Assembly: GCA_030068145.1 (NCBI GenBank)
Contig: JAPJBO010000486.1
Location: 1-64,000 of the forward strand
Direction: 5' to 3'
Origin: Diplonema papillatum
Lineage: Eukaryota > Euglenozoa > Diplonemea > Diplonemida > Diplonemidae
DNA length: 64,000 nucleotides
The number at the start of each line of letters is the position of its first letter. Within the stretch, counting starts at the first letter, position 1. The notes beneath the pieces are model-generated. The model worked only from the letters and a program-made list of their open reading frames with translations, was not told the DNA's origin and did no database searches. Position numbers and translations under genes: made by a program. This document shows positions 63,316 to 64,000 of the stretch, piece after piece.

Positions 63316-63534
63316 CCGGCGGAGGTCAACTGACCGGAGCTACCGGGGAGAGTGTGCTTACGTTGTGTGGTAACCTGATACGTTCGTGTGGTATGCGTCG
63401 ATTGTCTAATGAGCTTGAAGCCCCGCATGGGCGCTTTGTTCCGTGCTGTGGGCGCCGCCCGATGCACGCGGTGATTCGTTTGCGACAATAAAACCTGAGG
63501 GAAAAAGACTGCGTGTTTATCCCTCTCAATAAAA
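63316..63534 (+). repeat. Second copy of the A-tailed retroposon 3' end
   Basis: Nearly identical to 49,971-50,183 (GGTCAACTGACCGGAGCTAC at the 5' side, ACAATAAAACCTGAGGG at the 3' side) and followed by an A-rich run. The 5' flank differs from that of the other copy, as expected for a truncated or chimeric retroposon. Confidence 0.7.
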
Positions 63535-64000
63535 AAATGTCCCTTGACAAATGGGTAGTCAGGCGCGAGAGATGCGTTGGGTTTCTTCTTGAGCGTACCA
63601 AGATCGTCGTTTATTGGCGGCTCATACTTTTTCCTTCAACCTCGAGCCACTTCGTTTGCACTCTGCATTTTTGCGTTTGCACTCTACCAAAGCAATGGGA
63701 CAGACGGTGGACGCATCTTGGTCCACCTTCGGCACTGACCAACCGCAACCGGTCGCGATCAAACATCCTTCCACGCAAGGAAGATCTTGTGATTCCACCA
63801 CAGGGCTATGGCGACCAATGGCTGGACCATGGCCAGGGTGCTTCGTTGCGAGTTGCTGGAGGGAACTCAGCGGGTTACGCAGCGCCGCGCACTGTTCGGG
63901 AACTCCTGGCGGCGGACCCATGCGCGACTACGGAGTGGAGCGAGTGCTGGTCAGCCGCAAAACTGCACGAAGTACACAGAACCCCCCGAAAAAAGTTGGC
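63535..64000. other. No recognised gene
   Basis: One 99-codon minus frame with no motif; nothing else seen to the window end. Confidence 0.35.

Overview
The window is eukaryotic nuclear DNA, from a repeat-rich, transposon-rich genome. The evidence is a multi-exon gene with canonical GT-AG introns, several eukaryotic retrotransposon classes and very many short palindromic and tandem repeats. The mix of an R2-like LINE with a GVDGW-type reverse transcriptase, a DIRS-like element with split direct repeats, a Penelope-like element with the GIY-YIG domain upstream of the RT, and a pogo-like transposon fits a unicellular alga or other protist. The species cannot be named from sequence alone. No rRNA, CRISPR or prokaryotic operon was seen.

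The one convincing host gene lies on the minus strand from about 56,354 down to at least 20,611. Eight exons can be placed with consistent splice sites: donors are mostly GTATGY, acceptors mostly ACACAG, and most introns are phase 1. Together they give exactly 1,963 codons before a last predicted donor. The product is a type I membrane protein: signal peptide, a long cysteine-rich ectodomain of repeated small modules, one membrane helix, and a charged, tyrosine-rich cytoplasmic tail. Its intron 7 is about 24.9 kb and holds the DIRS-like, pogo-like and Penelope-like elements plus smaller repeats. The R2-like LINE sits just past the last placed exon, probably in the next intron.

Layout, left to right. 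1-1.65 kb: CTG/CCTTG repeat. 1.65-16.8 kb: mostly repeats and foldback elements, no recognised gene. 16.9-20.3 kb: R2-like LINE (minus). 20.6-22.6 kb: host exon 8. 22.8-28.9 kb: DIRS-like element. 29.1-33.3 kb: pogo-like transposon. 33.3-34.9 kb: element with long inverted ends. 35.7-40.1 kb: Penelope-like element whose RT protein carries a ubiquitin-specific-protease domain. 40-47.5 kb: repeats, tRNA-like sequences, 13-bp satellite. 47.5-56.4 kb: host exons 7 to 1. 56.4-64 kb: repeats, small transposons and unassigned ORFs.

The most interesting item is the Penelope-like element. One open frame appears to carry a reverse transcriptase, a complete-looking deubiquitinase (Cys, His and Asp boxes and zinc knuckles) and a terminal zinc finger. 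Also notable are a cysteine-rich module that recurs about nine times in the host receptor-like protein, and several foldback families that share the core CTTATATCCC.
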